In this document: positions 12,601-26,518 of the stretch, one piece after another
How the letters are laid out: each line of letters begins with the position of its first letter
How positions within the stretch are numbered: the first letter of the stretch is position 1
DNA from: Ptiloglossa arizonensis
Taxonomy: Eukaryota > Arthropoda > Insecta > Hymenoptera > Colletidae
Length of the DNA: 64,000 nt
Direction of reading: 5' to 3'
Assembly: GCF_051014685.1 (NCBI RefSeq)
Contig: NC_135055.1
Span: 17,906,001-17,970,000, forward strand
Position numbers and translations under genes: made by a program
Notes under the pieces: generated by a model
Told to the model about the DNA's origin: nothing
Seen by the model: the letters and a program-made list of their open reading frames with translations, nothing else
Databases searched by the model: none

Positions 12601-14759
12601 TTAAAAGGTCACGGAATAATTCACGGAAGAATAACGAACGCTCCAATTGATGAATAAGAGTAAATCAAAATTACCATCAAATGTGCATGTACCCAAGACA
12701 TTGTCACTTATTTACAAATTAAAAAAAAAAAAAAAATACATCGTGGCATAGACGTACCGGTAATCCACACTTTGATCCCGAAAAACCACAGAATTTCTCG
12801 CGACAAGGTATCGAATAGAGTATCCTCTAACTACTCCACGTCCCCAAGAGAATTAAACATCAGTCCACCCGAGCTGTGGTTTTCCTTTTTTTTTTGCCTC
12901 TCTCTTTTTTAAAAACGGTTCAAAACGTCACGTAGTCGGTCGACATTGACGCACGTCCCGCAATCGGCTGATCGAGCAGCTTCAACCTGGATTACAGCAG
13001 GTGCAGGAGAAATCATCCGCCATAAGCCCGCGTTGTACGTGGGACTGTCGGAATATTCTTGTGACAGATTGTCGGAGCACGTGCATCGCTGGTGCATTTC
13101 GTGCGCAATGAACGTGACTCTTCCCTCGACGAGTACGAAGGACTCCTACGTTGTCAGTGAAGGGGAAATGGCGTATTCGTCGTCGGAGCGTTACCAATTC
13201 TGAATTATAAACGCGCCGGAAGCGCGTCCCGGAAACTGGGAAACTTCCAGTCGCTTAAGTATCGCGATAAACTCGTATGGGGACGGATACCACTTAGGAT
13301 CTCGGGATATCGATAGGTAAGGGGGCCCTTTTGGGATTCAAACGTTCATTTATTTAAACAAACGGAAGCTAAAATGTTGCTCGGGATAATCTAAATCTTT
13401 AAAATAGTTTCACTTTGTACGCTACTATTGTAATAATATAGACTTTTACTTCAAGTTTCGTACTAAGACGTAGTTTCTCTCGCTTGCTCTCTGCACTGCA
13501 TTTTGTGCCTCTAATATACTTTTAAACGAATGAATTTTAAAGTCCACCGAAGGAACGGCTTGTTAATTTTGTACGTGTTATATTTACAGAAATATGAATA
13601 GTAACCTTGTGTTTTTTAAAGACACTGTATATTTAAATATATATATATATAAATTTCCCGATAGTTCGAACGGTCGATAAATTTGTGAAGTTGGAGCAAC
13701 TGAATTGATATTCATCGTAACGAAGATCGTTCACGGTTATCATCCAGCCCCCTCTGGACCCTCGGCTTACCACGGCCCTGCTCGAAACTCCCAGACAGTA
13801 GAATCGTGTTAAGACCGATTGGCCTACCAGCGTCCATTAGTAGACTCGTTGATAAGAGGATTGTTTTGGAAAATAGGATTCCGATACCGCATCGAATCGT
13901 CTCTATTGCCAAACGAGATCCAATTTACACTTCAATTAATACCACGAATCGTGGAATCGACGTTCGAAGTCGATCGGGGACGTGTTCGTCGCGGTGCATC
14001 GTATCGTATCGAAGGATTTCGTTTTCTTACCGGGATCGAAGACCCGATAGGATTTCGCCGTAAGTTAAACAACGTCGATGAAAACATCCCTCGGCTTAAC
14101 CGTCTTTACCAACGAGCTTACCTATTTGCGGAGGTGCACGAAAGTTACGCGTACAAGCCGATTAGGGCACCCGTAACCCATGGTTCGTTCTCCAGCTATC
14201 GTACCCTCTCTCCATCCACGTTCCATTCCAACCCCCTCGACAAACTGATTTCCTCCAAAGATTTACCGGAGCTCCAGAATTTCGGTGTTTCCTCCGCTAT
14301 CAATTCCAGCCGGCGGTTGTAACCACGGGAGGCAACGAATCCTGGCTCCGGGAAAGGAACACGTCTGGAGTCGTGTTCAAAGCCACCGACCGACCGTTCC
14401 CGGTCGTCTAACCGTCTCCTTGCCCCGTAGGGTGAGCCGAGCTACGAAACCGAAAGAGCGTGACGATTTTCTGACGAGTCACGGAGAAGTTTAATCCGTT
14501 TTGGCCTGCGGGCTGGCCAATTTGAGAACGAGCCGGGAACCTGTGCTCGCGTCCTGCGGTTCCAGCGCAAACGCTAAACGACTGGAAACGTGGACATTAA
14601 TCCCACGGCGGGTGGTCACTGCGATGACAAATTACTTAAACTCGTTCGCGGTGGAGCCGCGTCTGGCAGGATACATCGTGTTTCTTTGTACGGATACTCC
14701 GAAGTTCCAAAAGTTATTGGTAGTGATGGTATTTTCTACTGCGGGGAATTCTCTTAGAG

Positions 14760-15415
14760 GCTACTGGAAAACAGGGTATTTCTTTCATCGTGGTCAGAGT
14801 GAGTTTAGGAGTTACCGAAGAAAAGGGTATTTTTTACTGTGGTGAGAGTAAGTTTTAGAGTTATCGAAAATAAGGGTAGTTTTTATCGCGGTGGGAGTAA
14901 GTTCAAAAGTTAAGGAGTAAGTTAAAAGATCATTTGAAAAGAAGGGTATTTCTTACCGTGGTGGGGGTAAGTTTAAAAGTTACTGAAAATAAGGGTTTTT
15001 TTTACTGTTGTGAGAGTAAGGTTAAACGTTTCTAAAAATGAGGGTATTTTGTAGTGCAGTGAGAGTAAGTTTAAAAGTTACTGAAAAGAAGGGAATTTCT
15101 TACCGTGGTGGTAGTAAGATCAAATGGTACTGAAAATATTTTTATCAGGGTATTTTTTACCGTGATGGCAGTAAGCTCAAAAGTTAAGGAGTAAGTTAAA
15201 AAAATACCTTGAAAAGAAGGGTATTTCTTACCATGGTGGGAGTAAGTTTAAAAGTTACCGAAAATAAGGGTATTTTTTACTGCGATGGAAGTAAGTTCAA
15301 AAGTTACTTGAAAAGAATTTTTTTCACTGCAGTGAGAGCAAGATTAAAAGTTACCAAAAATAAGTGTATTTCTTACCGTGACAAATTCTCTCGAAAGTAA
15401 CCGAAAATACGAATA
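14760..15415. repeat. Minisatellite, about 50-base units
   Basis: About twelve copies of a unit like AAGGGTATTTCTTACCGTGG, TGGGAGTAAGTTTAAAAGTT and ACCGAAAAT. The copies are diverged and some are partly deleted. Confidence 0.85.
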
Positions 15416-16784
15416 CTTTTCACCGCGGTGATACTGGTGAGCGTTATCCGCAACCTTTTCGTTCTTACATTATTCCATTGTGTTACACGAGAGCTTTCAA
15501 CTCTCCAAGTTGGTAATTTTCCAGATAATATCAAATTCAGGGGAAGAAGTTTCCCGAGATTATCCTCGCTTATCCTACACGCGTTATTGCATCGTTGTTC
15601 CGTCTAATAAAGAGACGAAAAATAAAAAATAAAAAAAGAAATCCGTAAATAAAAACCGACCGGAACATTCGTTAACAATCTCCGCCCGTGGAACGTTACA
15701 CGGATTCTAATTACAGCGAGCCATCATTCTCATCCGGCCTTTATTCCGCGACTTGTTGAATTATACCAAACTGCGCACTTAAAGCGCCACCGTTTTACAC
15801 CTATTACAACGAGACCGTAGAAAATTACAACGCCCGTTATACAACCCAATTACCGACCGGTATTTCACCCATAAACTCAAAGAAGCACAAAGAGACGTAT
15901 CCCGTTCGCGCGGAAGTATACACGCTCGTGTTTGAAACTAAGGTTTCCCGCTAGCGAGCATCGCCCATTCGACGTTGGAATTTCCAACGATCCGAATGAA
16001 GCTCCAACAGGGCCCCACCCTTCGTTATTTCTCCATTGTCAGCGTTAACACTCGTTAACGTAGGATCTGCCGTCTTTCGTGAGAGTTGGCTAGACTTCGT
16101 TTCCTCTCCGAGCCCTATCGTCCCCCTTACGACCCTTGTACGATCCAGGAACTCGAAAATTTCCTTTCCTCGGTCACGCGAGGCACCTTCCATCCGGTAA
16201 TAACCAACGTTCAACGCGTGTTAATCGCGCTCCTTTGATCGTTCCCGCCTTATTAAACAGCGGCAAGTACGCGCGTTAAAAGTTACCACGCCACCGTCTA
16301 CGCGACGCCCCCAAACCCCCCTTACCCTCGGTGAGATTCACCCTAGGGAAAATTTAAGACCACGGAGCTCTTTTGCATCGCGGGCACATTCCTCGCGCGC
16401 CCTTGGCGGTGTAACTTTCGTCCAGCACCGGCCCGACCACCCCTTCCCGTTAACATTGTAATTTTAACTTCGCGGACGCGGACAAAGCAACGACCAAGAG
16501 GGGGTGGGGGCAAATGGGGAATATTTCTGGTCTCGATGTCCCCGGCCGGAGAATACTATTCTAGAGGAGACCGAAAACCCGATTACTTACCGGGATTCCA
16601 ACTTTTGTGTTCCCTGTATTGTTTCGGGCATCGTGACTTAATTAAAGCAGAGAAATAATAACGCTCGACCGGCTTAACATGAATTTTTCGAACGTGGAAT
16701 TAAGATTTTCTTTCGAGATTTCCAGACACTTACCGCTTCACCGTGTGACGTTTTACTCTAGGGAGTTTGTCGATTGAGTTTTTC

Positions 16785-16925
16785 TTCGTATCTTGTATTT
16801 TCCGAGACATCGTGGTGCGTTTTGTAGTTTTAGAGGTATCGAGGTGTGTTTGGTATTTTTAATGGTGTCGAGGCGACTTTGACTTTCTAGAGATACCAAG
16901 GTGACCTTGAGCGTTTTAAATGATA
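16785..16925. repeat. Short minisatellite, about 40-base units
   Basis: About four diverged copies around GAGACATCGTGGTGCGTTTT, GAGGTATCGAGGTGTGTTTG, ATGGTGTCGAGGCGACTTTG and GAGATACCAAGGTGACCTTG. Confidence 0.65.
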
Positions 16926-17989
16926 GTACATTTTTCAGTGACGATGAAACGACTAATTACCGGTAATGAGGTTACCTCGAAAAATTCAAGGCCATCTGGA
17001 TATATCTGAAAATACAAAACATGACACGTTAATTCGATACACCTAGTAAACTTGAGTGCAATGTATCGCGTAATGTTTTCTGATCGGATCGATACCTAGT
17101 GAAATATTTTAGGCAGTTAAAAACAATCTTACTCATACACACGTTTATGTACACAATGCACGGTAATTGCCGCTTTCGAGCGAGCGATTTGCTCGGTGTA
17201 CAGCGATTCCCGTCTCGAGCGTCGAAAGTGAAAGGGACGCGCAACGAGTGCGAGAGAGACGGAGCATCGGCGAACGAGTCTCCCATTACGTGCCCACGGT
17301 AGCCGAAACTTCGAAGCGATGCTACTCGCGTATCTGGCGCGACGTCGTACCGATATTTCCATACAAAAATTTCTATAAGAGTTTCCCAGACTTTCCCCGG
17401 AAAATATTACCATAATATCGATATTCCGTGTTCGGTGGCGAGTCTCTGATTTCCACGCGCGTTTAACGACTTTATTCGGTGTAACGAGGGGGCAGGGGAA
17501 TCTTCAAAATCGATCTCCGCTCGGAAGAGGTCCAAAAAAGAAGCAAACAAAAAGAAAAAGAAACAAAGGAAGAAAAAAGAAATACAGGGGTCAGGATCCA
17601 TCTCTTCCTCTAATTCCGGCCAAGCGGATTCCGTTCCCTCGCGCCTCGAGAATCGTCAATGAACCTTCAACCCGGTCCATCACCGACCATTGTGCAACTT
17701 CCAGGACCTTGTTCTCTCCCGCTCTTTCGTCGTGCCTCCCTCTCGATCCCTCTTATTCCCGAAACTTCGTTCGCGCTTCTCACGAAACATTCCCGACAAT
17801 GGGAGCGCTGTCAGAAGGGGGCGGAGGGGGCGGATCGACGGTGGCGCGCAACCCTGCATTTTAAACTTTAACACAGAAAATATCGCTTATCCTTTTCCCC
17901 TGTGTTGTCCGCGGTACTTGGACCGAATAGTATTCTTGTCATTCGGCTCCGGAGGGTTGTCACCCCCGAGGGGTTATTCCGGTTTATCG

Positions 17990-18575
17990 AGGAAGTATCA
18001 CCGCTCTCGCTTTGACCTTTTCGATTTCCGGGCATTTCGAATGCCTGAAAATAATAACTGGAAATTTTCAAATTTAGAATCGATCGAGTTGAAAATTGTC
18101 GACAGAGGGTTGCTTCGATTTTTTTTTCGATTTTAGGTACCTTGGAGTGTTGCGAATATTAGGTGGAAAATTTTCAAATTTAAATTGCCCGAGTAGAAAA
18201 TTTTTAATCGAGTTACTTCGGTTTTTTTTTTTAATTTTTGGACATCTTGGAAGGCTGAAAATAATAACTGGAAATTTTGAAATCTAGAATCCATCGAGTT
18301 GATAATTATCGACAGAGGGTTGCTTCGACTTTTTTGTTTTCGATTTTAGGTACCTTAGAGTGCTGCGAATAATAGGTGGAAAATTTTCAAATTTAAATTG
18401 GTCCAGTAAAAAGTTATCAGCACGGATGTTCATTTATTGTTCGAACCATTAATTTTTAATAACTGCTCGTGATGTCGAGCAATTAATAACTGGACAATTT
18501 TCCAATTCAAATTGCTCGAGTAAAATATTATCAACACGGGAATTCATTAGTTATTCGAGCTGTGAATAGCAATTG
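17990..18575. repeat. Dimeric tandem repeat, about 212-base higher-order unit
   Basis: The block GAAAATAATAACTGGAAATT recurs at a distance of about 210 bases (18045 and 18256), and GGTACCTT.GAGTG.TGCGAAT at about 213 bases (18136 and 18349). Within each unit the two halves share GGAAA.TTTTCAAATTTA.A, so the array is a repeat of a dimer. Further degenerate half units continue to about 18575. Confidence 0.75.
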
Positions 18576-18789
18576 CTCGCATTACGAAAGCTATTATTAT
18601 TGTCAGTCATGAAAGTCTTTGTACATAGTCTTACAAGAATAATTCGTAGAACAGCGAGGTACAGTCAGAAGCTGCGTTTTAATCTAACCTCAAATTTACT
18701 GTGCAAGCACCTACTTATACATTGTGTGGATATTGTTATACCAATTTGTATATTCAGTATAATCGGTACATGTGGAAGGGATATGAGGT

Positions 18790-18860
18790 CTAGAATATAC
18801 TCTAAATCTTTGAGAAAATGGAGAACTTCGGGCAGCACAACTTCGATCACGTCTTGTTAG
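18790..18860 (+). repeat. Possible third, diverged copy of the dispersed repeat
   Basis: The plus frame reads WRTSGSTTSITSC, resembling RRTSGSTSTLTGL near 3225-3268. The minus frame reads VVLPEVL, resembling VDVLPEV there. Nucleotide similarity is weak, so this is a tentative assignment. Confidence 0.3.
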
Positions 18861-21473
18861 TATATACTTTGAATTTAATATCTCTTGACATTTTTTTCAA
18901 ACAACTAATTTTCTTCCAACCTTTCCGTGTTAATTAGCGTCATCCGCTGCGGCCAACGTTACAAAGTTCTCTGTGGTCTTAACTCGGTTTAAAAGCATGG
19001 CTGCCAACAGCGTGTAGAGTTTCTAGACGATCAATCACTTAAACGTTAATTTAAGATGAGAGTGTTAAAGAAGACCAGACTAAATGACATATTACATTTT
19101 ACTACTCCGCAGATAACAAGCTTTCCAACGAAAACTTTACATTTACTCTTTAAATATACTTTGATTGACACAGAAAAAATTCGTTCAAAATATTAACTTC
19201 AAATTCTTACAAATAATACATTCCAGATCTCGTATCCCTTCCAAATATACTCGATACAAATAATAGTTCGCGTAACAATCTCCACACGGTACACACTCCT
19301 ACAACAACATTACTGTTAGCTCGATAAATAGCCTCTGGTCAACTAATAGTTGCACAAACCGTTTGTACAAGACGATCCACAAGTACATTTAACAATAATA
19401 AAATCTCTTCCGTGACGCTTCGACGTCAGAAGCAACTGGCAAGGATTCTCCAGAAACCAAGGATTATTTTTTGCACAGAAATTCTCCATCGTCGATTTTT
19501 AAAATCTACTCGATGTACTCGATACAAGTACTTACTACCTATAAGTACTCGCTGATGCAAATAAAGGTACGAATCCTAGCACAATGTAAATTTCCGGAAA
19601 CATTTCGAGATTAACGCTTCGACGTCACGAGCAGCAGCCAAGGATGACGTAGCCCCAGCTCCCGTGGAATTCCAGCGTCAATTTGTTCGCGAAGGATTCC
19701 GAAATGGGAAGCCAACGTTCCCGATTCCTACAGCCGCGCAAACACGGACTTATTTCACCCTATCGCGAGGACAGATGAGAAAGAGAAAAAAAAAAGAACG
19801 TCCCGTACAGTGCACGAAAATCTTCGTGTCAGAAGCAGACTCGTGTCTCCGCAGCCGGGCGATATTGGCAGGCGTGGTGAAGCTTCACACCATCCCCCGT
19901 AGGCGAACGTCGTCGAGAAAGTGGCGAGTAACGTACCCCACGTCCCCCCAACGAACGAGGGTGAGAGAGGGTGAGAGAGATTTGCGAGCGACCACTTCAG
20001 GAATACGTATCCGGTTTGCCACGTACGCGTTGCGCGGCAGCTAAATCACTGAGACGGAGAGCTGACGCTGTCTCTTCTTTACGATTCGCTCGTGAGAGCT
20101 GAAAGATGGAGCGGAAGCGTGCTGGAGACCATCCGGTGAACGAGATACCGGATGGGAGGAAAACTCACCATGAAAACATGGAGAAATTTAACCTAGACGG
20201 GATTCTAATTCGAATCTCGCTCTTATTGAGGAGGAGGAGTTCCCTAACTCTTAGGGAGAAGTTCATCGAGCAGGGTGATTGTACACGGTGATCTGGAAAT
20301 TTTTACACGCGTCAACGACGTATCCTTCGTCTTGAGAACGCAAGAGGTAATCGGTAAATACTGGAGACTAGAATCGAGGCTTGAGTTTCTCAAGAAAGGC
20401 GTAAGTAGGATTTTGTTGGATCTGAGGGTACCTAAACTTTTCGAGTATCTGGAGTGATTGTACTAACCAGAAAAAGAACGAGAAATTTCAGTAATTTTAT
20501 TAATCGGTGAGATTGAAGAATGCATCGAAAGCTGCACTGGACGACCACTTGTAATTGTAGACGGATCGCAATAGCGTTTAAAGGAATTCTAGTACGTTTA
20601 CGTCTCGAGTTCGCGGAGAAGGGTACAATCGTTTGGAAAACTTGAATATACCCACGCCTCTCGAGTAATTTCATTAACCGGAAAAAAATGCAGGCGTGAG
20701 AAATGCATCCCAGAGGGGTGACGAGACGCGTTGAACCGGTTGAGCCAAGGACGCGGGATAAGAAGCTACCGGACGAAAGGGGGAATTCAGGGGGGATCTA
20801 CCAGTTGGAGAAAAAAAAAGAAAAAGATCCTCCCCGTTGGAGGGTGCTCTCGTGACTGACGAGGGGATTAAAAAGTCCCGTGGCCAGGACGGTAGACGAG
20901 GAACGTCGCGATATAATGAAGGATCGCTCGAGGTCTCGTTGTTCGAGTAAAAACGGTAGGCAACAGTCGTTGACGTTATCGTAAAGGGTGGGCGAAACGT
21001 CCCGTGAAACGAAGCTCTAAACGTCAGGTCGACGCTTTATCGCAGTGTTCGGGAAAACTCGTCTGGTGTGTTGGGGGGTGGGGTTGGTTTCGCGAGGTTT
21101 ATCGTGTCGCTCGCGTTTTGAGTGGTTGCGAAGTAGCTTAATCAGCGTCGTTTAAAACGACGTTAAAGTCAAACGACGCCGCGGCGAGGAAACGAGAGGG
21201 TGTTGCACGAGAGAGAAGTCATCGAAACGCACCGACCATCAATCTCTCGTCCTAATAACCGGTACGCAGGCCTGACGCGAAAGGGTTGAACGGTGCATTG
21301 TCGCGGGCAATTTATCATCGTTATCGAGACACCCCCCCCCCCTCTCACCACCGCTTGTTTCAATAAAATATGTACGTCGAAAGACGCGAGCAATTCAATT
21401 TCCTCGGATATCCACCCCACCACCGATCGAAGGTCGAGAGGGTGAAAAAAAAAGAAAAGAAATGAGGGAACGA

Positions 21474-21502
21474 CTTCCTTCCTTCCTTCCTTCCTTCCTT
21501 CC
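21474..21502. repeat. CTTC microsatellite
   Basis: Seven uninterrupted four-base units of CTTC type. Confidence 0.97.
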
Positions 21503-22084
21503 ACCACGACACCGCAATATTTCATCCCCCCGGGGGCGGTTATCGGTATTCGCGGCACGATCGCGAGCGGTTGTCATTAGAGTACGTAAATGCCGATATA
21601 ATAATTTGTTTCGAGAAGCTTCTTCCTGGAACCTGTACCCCCCGAGGGAGAATCGTCCCCCTGGTGCCCCATTCTGACTGGTTTCTTCGTTCATCGTCGG
21701 TACGAGTTGGGCCCAATTCGAGCAATTATCGTCGCGTGTTTCGTGCCAGGAATTTCTAGGTTCTTTCTTCTTGGGTTCATCCCCGAGGTGGGGATGGAAC
21801 AACCCCCCACACCCCTAAAGATTCACGCGACCGTTATTCTTCCAGTGTTTCGCGATCGTGGAAGTTTCGGACCGCTTCGAGGGCAGATATTTGTCGAATA
21901 CGGTGCTCACATCGTGTTTGGAACCGAGAAACTGTGTCTATTTGATCGTGGCGACGGGATAGATCAGGGGTGCAATTAATTTCGGGCTTCGAGACACGTC
22001 AGAGGTTAGGTTTCGTGACAGTGCACGCGTGTGTACGAAATGCTTCACTGGCGATTCAATCAATTAACGTCTTCGCTGTTTTGA

Positions 22085-22410
22085 ATTACGGAAGTGTTGA
22101 TGGAACAGTTATATAAGTGTTGATAAAATAGTTGTACAACTGTTGATAGAGATGTTGATAAAATAGTTGGACGAATGTTGATAGAGGTGTTGATAAAATA
22201 GCTGCACAACTGTTGGTAGAGGTGTTGATAAAATAGTTGTACAAGTGTTCATAAAGGTGTTGATAAAGTAATTGTACAAGTGTTCATAAAAGTGTTGATA
22301 AAATAATTGTACAAGTGTTCATAAAAGTGTTGATAAAACAATTGTACAACTGTTGACAGTGGTGTGGATAAAATAATTGTACAAGTGTTAATAGAAGTAT
22401 CAATGCAAAA
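22085..22410. repeat. 35-base minisatellite
   Basis: About nine copies of TGTTGATAAAATAGTTGTAC, AACTGTTGATAGAGG. Successive TGTTGATAAA starts at 22118, 22153, 22188, 22223 and 22258 give an exact 35-base period. Confidence 0.92.
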
Positions 22411-25400
22411 ATTGTATAGTGCACAATATAGCGAGATTTTTTTTCTCTTGAAAGAGAACATCGGTAGAGAATATTTTAATATTTTTATTTCACGTTTTCA
22501 ATGTTAAAGGTAACGATAATTGTCAAGTTGAAAGTCGAGTGTTTATAAATTCTTGGAAACGAATGACCCGACGACAATTAAATTCTCGATTAATCGCTCC
22601 GATCCTGGTTTCGCCCCGTTAATTGACGAGTCTCCGATAAGAAAAAAGACACTCGCGACTTTTGTAGCACGTGAGACTATTTGCTGACACGTGGTAACCA
22701 TTTTCTCCCGCGCGATAATTCGTTTGTGTTCGTTCGAAATTACTAATTGCGGCACGATCGTTATCGAAACAAATTTTCGTGAAAATATTAACGTAATCGC
22801 GCACCCCAATCGCCCCTCAATAATCGATCGAATATAATTAACTCTGGTTTATCTCGCGTTGAAAATTAATTTCATACTGCAATTTGCACGCGAATCGCTC
22901 GGACGAGTGGATACACCGCTTGAAAGTTTTAGAATGCGTAGTTTTGTAGAAAACATTTATACCTGGCGCAGATTGTGAATTTTTAACTACTTTCTTCACC
23001 TATTATGTTTGTACAACAATTACCGGTTAATTTTCACAATTATCGCGTAAAGCCAGTGAATTTTATTCCCACAGATATGAAATTTTTGCATTGGTTTTTT
23101 GTTCTATCCCCGTTGTATTTGACAAATTAATTTACACTGAGTTTGGCTCCGCTTCGACGTAAAATAATACGATGCTTATTTTTATAGGATTTATCGTATC
23201 GTTTCGAAGAGGACAACGCCCCGAGTGGTTGAAACGTAAACAACTGCACAGGCAGAACGTAAACGCGTTCTCTTGTTTCTCTGAATGCACTTAAATAAAT
23301 ACATTTTTACGAACAACGCGCAGCGTGATATTTATTACAGCAAAGAAAGGAAAATACAACTTCCAGGTTGTGGAAGAATGAAATAACATCGCGGCAAAAA
23401 ATGCGAGAAATTTAATCTGAAAAATATGAAATACCACCACAGGTTATAATTGAAAAACTGACATATCGAAGATATAAAAATATAAATATTATACAAATTT
23501 TTTTTTGCGTGTGTAACTTTCCAAGATATTAAAAAGCGTAAATATTCGCTAAAAAAAATACTTTCTTCGCATTTATCAAGTATTAAATGAAATCTTGTGA
23601 AAATTTACAATTTTCCTCGAGCTTGAATTATCTTCAAAATTATGATCAGTGTTTTATACATTATTTCTTCTTGTTTCTCTCTCATTCCAAAGTGGTGCAA
23701 TGAGGATATTTAATAAAATTTAAATATCAAAGGTAGTACATTTACTTTTCAATTTGGTAAAAGAAAATTAAGATTCTAAATATTAGAAATTCTTGTTAGA
23801 ATTTTATCGTTCGAAGAACTGAACGTAGAATGAATCCCAAGTGACACTGGCCATCTCCTGGTTGATTTAATTATTTCGTAACGGTGCAATGGACGTTCTG
23901 AGTAACGGAAAATAAAAAATAAAAATTCGACAACTGTCCCAAAAGTTTCGCGAGGGTATATAGAGATCCATGGAGGTTCTCCTCGTCGAGATTTACGCGG
24001 AAAGATTAGATTGACTCAAGTACCGAAAGGATCCCAGAAACACTGGTCCCCACGGAGTGTCCCGAGGACAGCGAAGTTCTCGTGGAAACTTGAAAGGGAA
24101 CGAACTCGAACCTCGGAAGACCCGCAAGTCGAGATGATACCTTGATTACTTAGGCGGTGGGAAGTATTGATTTCATCGGGCGACGCGATTCACGGGTTTC
24201 CGTCCCATTAAACGGCCGGTCTAACAATATCTAAGAAGATCCGCGAAGAAACCATTCCGTCTCTCCCGCGGCTATTATTGGAATCATAGAAGTGGACTTC
24301 GTAAATATCGTTCGATCCAAAAATTGCCCGGAGTGCCCGTGAATTCGATGGAGAAGAGTCAAATAAACGAAACGTTCGATCTGATTGTAAAATTTTCAAC
24401 CGTGTGAAAACTACTCGTATCGTTGATCCGAACGTTTCGTCCAGGAACTAGATTTTTAATCCCCCTTTAAATCGAAAATTCATCGACGAGAATTAATATA
24501 CAATTAATAACAAACACCGTCTTTGACGAACCACCCGGTGCAATTTATAAATTATATAATCCGCTCGAAATAATCGGGCGAACGTTACGGTATTAAAAAT
24601 ATCTGGTATTTTCGCGATAAAATAACGATATGGAGTATTATTCACTTGGTATTGTTTACGTCTTGAAGTGTACGAATAAAGAGAAATTTTACGTGGAGTG
24701 GAGAGAAAGGGGTTTCAATTCATTTGTTTTAAAATTTCTATAATCGTCGAAAGTAAAAAATTCGAGCGATATTATCCGGTGGGATTCGTTGGTATCCCGA
24801 TGATCGATAAATTGATTGGAAATGGTACAGGCTTGTCTTCCATAAAGAATTTTATTTAATTCCGGTGGATAGATACAAAAATTTGGGAAATATTCGTAAA
24901 GGTTTCTTTTCTTTCCTCGCAATGAGTAACATTGCTCGAAATCATTGACCCGTCTCGCGAATCTGCATTCGCAAATAGCACGACCACGGAGTCACTTCAC
25001 GAAACACACCCGAGTACTCCGAATTCCGTTTCCGCGCCTCATTTTACTCCGAATTTACGAGGTCGTTAACATTCCGCTAAGACGTCGAGGGTGTAGTTTT
25101 CGTTCGCCGAGTCGAATTCTATTGCTCGGGAAAAACTCCCTTTACCGACGGGTGTTCTGGAAACACCCTTCGCGAGTTTTGGCATCCGTTTGAATCGCGC
25201 CCGCTGGATTACGAGTACCCGGGGTATACTTTACGATTTTCACGAGAGCTGTCGCGGATAATTGAGGCATCCGCGCGTACAAAAGAATTTGAGTGACAGA
25301 AAGAAAATCCAAAATTACATTCCGCCATGACCGGAATCCGAGTATCACCTACCAACAGAATTGGACGAAAATATACATCCTTTATGATATTATTTAATTA

Positions 25401-25449
25401 TTTCTCCATTTTTTTTACGCGTGACTGTACAACCGAATTAATCTATTAT

Positions 25450-25815
25450 TTGTAAAATTCACTTCTCGCAGCTTAGATAACAAACGTAACCTGAAAATAA
25501 ATTTCGGTAGAAATATTATCCCAAATTCGAATTTACCTACACAAAATAAACTACTCGAGTAGATCATCGATCCCACCATCTCTCTCTCCTTCAAAATTCA
25601 CTTTTTGCAACCTATGTAACAATTATCCAAAAAAATTATCCAAATTCGAACTTACCTTCATACTTAAAACTCTCTCAAATGAATCATCGATCCCACCATC
25701 TCTCTCCTACAAAATTCACTTTCCCCAACCTATACAACAAACAACACCTACAGAAAAATAAATCTCGTTAGAAAAATCACCCGAAATTCGAACTTATCTT
25801 CGCACCTGAAACTCA
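25450..25815. repeat. Three-copy tandem repeat, about 120 bases
   Basis: Two clear copies contain TCATCGATCCCACCATCTCT and AAAATTCACTTT..GCAACCTA. An earlier, more diverged copy starts near AAAATTCACTTCTCGCAGC (25456). Confidence 0.7.
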
Positions 25816-26342
25816 CGAATAAATTCAAGCATCGGCTCACATATCAAATTCCATTTTCCTCGAGTTCCACCCACCCCCACAACCCCGAGTTCTGCGTCAA
25901 CGCATCGATTAATCTCGACACGCACCGTTAACCACACATTTGAAAAATCATTTCGATCGGACGCGACGCACCGTTGCCTGTTAATTTTTCCGATCCAATA
26001 GGCCATAAACCACCCGTTCCGTTACAAATCGAAGTCCAATAGCTTTCCGCGCTGTTTACGACGATATCATTTCCCGCGGTCGACGACGCTTTATCGTCGC
26101 GAGAGAGCGAGCGAGCGATTTCCGAGCGGAAGTTAACGTGCACCGATATTCGCTCGTGAAATTGGCGACGTGGTTGTCGGTGCGTAGAAGGAGCTAAAAA
26201 AAAAAAGAAAAATAATAAAAATAATAATAAAAAAATATATCACCACCAACTATCCGACCCCCTCTCGAGGAGGTCTCGTAGATGATTGGTTCCGCTTTAA
26301 TCGACGCGACGGTTGCTTAATGGTGCCACGCGTGGGTTTCAG

Positions 26343-26518
26343 GGCTGGTGAAGCTACGAGAGCTCGTCAGGTCGCGGAAGTCTCGGGAGATCGAGGTGAA
26401 CCTCAGGCAAGCCGACCCGGATTCCTACCGGCTGGTTCTCTCCGAGATGAAAAGCAAGGAAATACGGAATCTCATCGTGGATACTAGGCCGGAGCACATG
26501 CATCATTTTCTACGAATG
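26343..26518 (+). CDS. GRIK2-like: Kainate-type glutamate receptor, exon B (amino-terminal domain)
   Basis: The exon continues the previous one: its first two bases complete the split Gly codon, giving DDYG followed by LVKLRELV. It ends in frame at HHFLRM. It carries the segment that in the family links the two lobes of the amino-terminal domain (compare GLIRLQEL in mammalian GluK2), then the LRQAD..SYR..L.EMK pattern and the conserved beta strand IRNLIVDTRPE. The acceptor is GGGTTTCAG ending at 26342 and the donor is GTAACT at 26519. It is separated from the upstream exon by 16.7 kb of intron. The coding assignment rests on family similarity, frame continuity and splice sites. No frameshift or stop is seen. 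Confidence 0.93.

Larger units (their letters stand above)
9632..26342 (+). other. 16.7-kb intron between exons A and B
   Basis: A GT-AG intron (GTGAGT ... TTTCAG). It holds tandem arrays at 14760-15415, 16785-16925, 17990-18575, 22085-22410 and 25450-25815, plus simple repeats: AT runs at 12267-12280 and 13637-13651, TTCC at 21474-21502 and a C run near 21332. The stretches 9632-14759, 18576-22084 and 22411-25449 hold nothing I can name. Open frames of up to 167 codons (13819-14322) are unrecognised and overlap open frames in other registers. Confidence 0.8.

Noticed and set aside
14470..14500. CTGACGA motif as a second hammerhead core
   Set aside because: No GAAA at the correct distance and no stems. 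The same applies to CTGACGA near 20850 and 51210 and to the minus-strand matches near 36282 and 39629.
22085..22410. Regular short repeats as a CRISPR array
   Set aside because: The units are contiguous tandem repeats with no unique spacers, in a eukaryotic intron.
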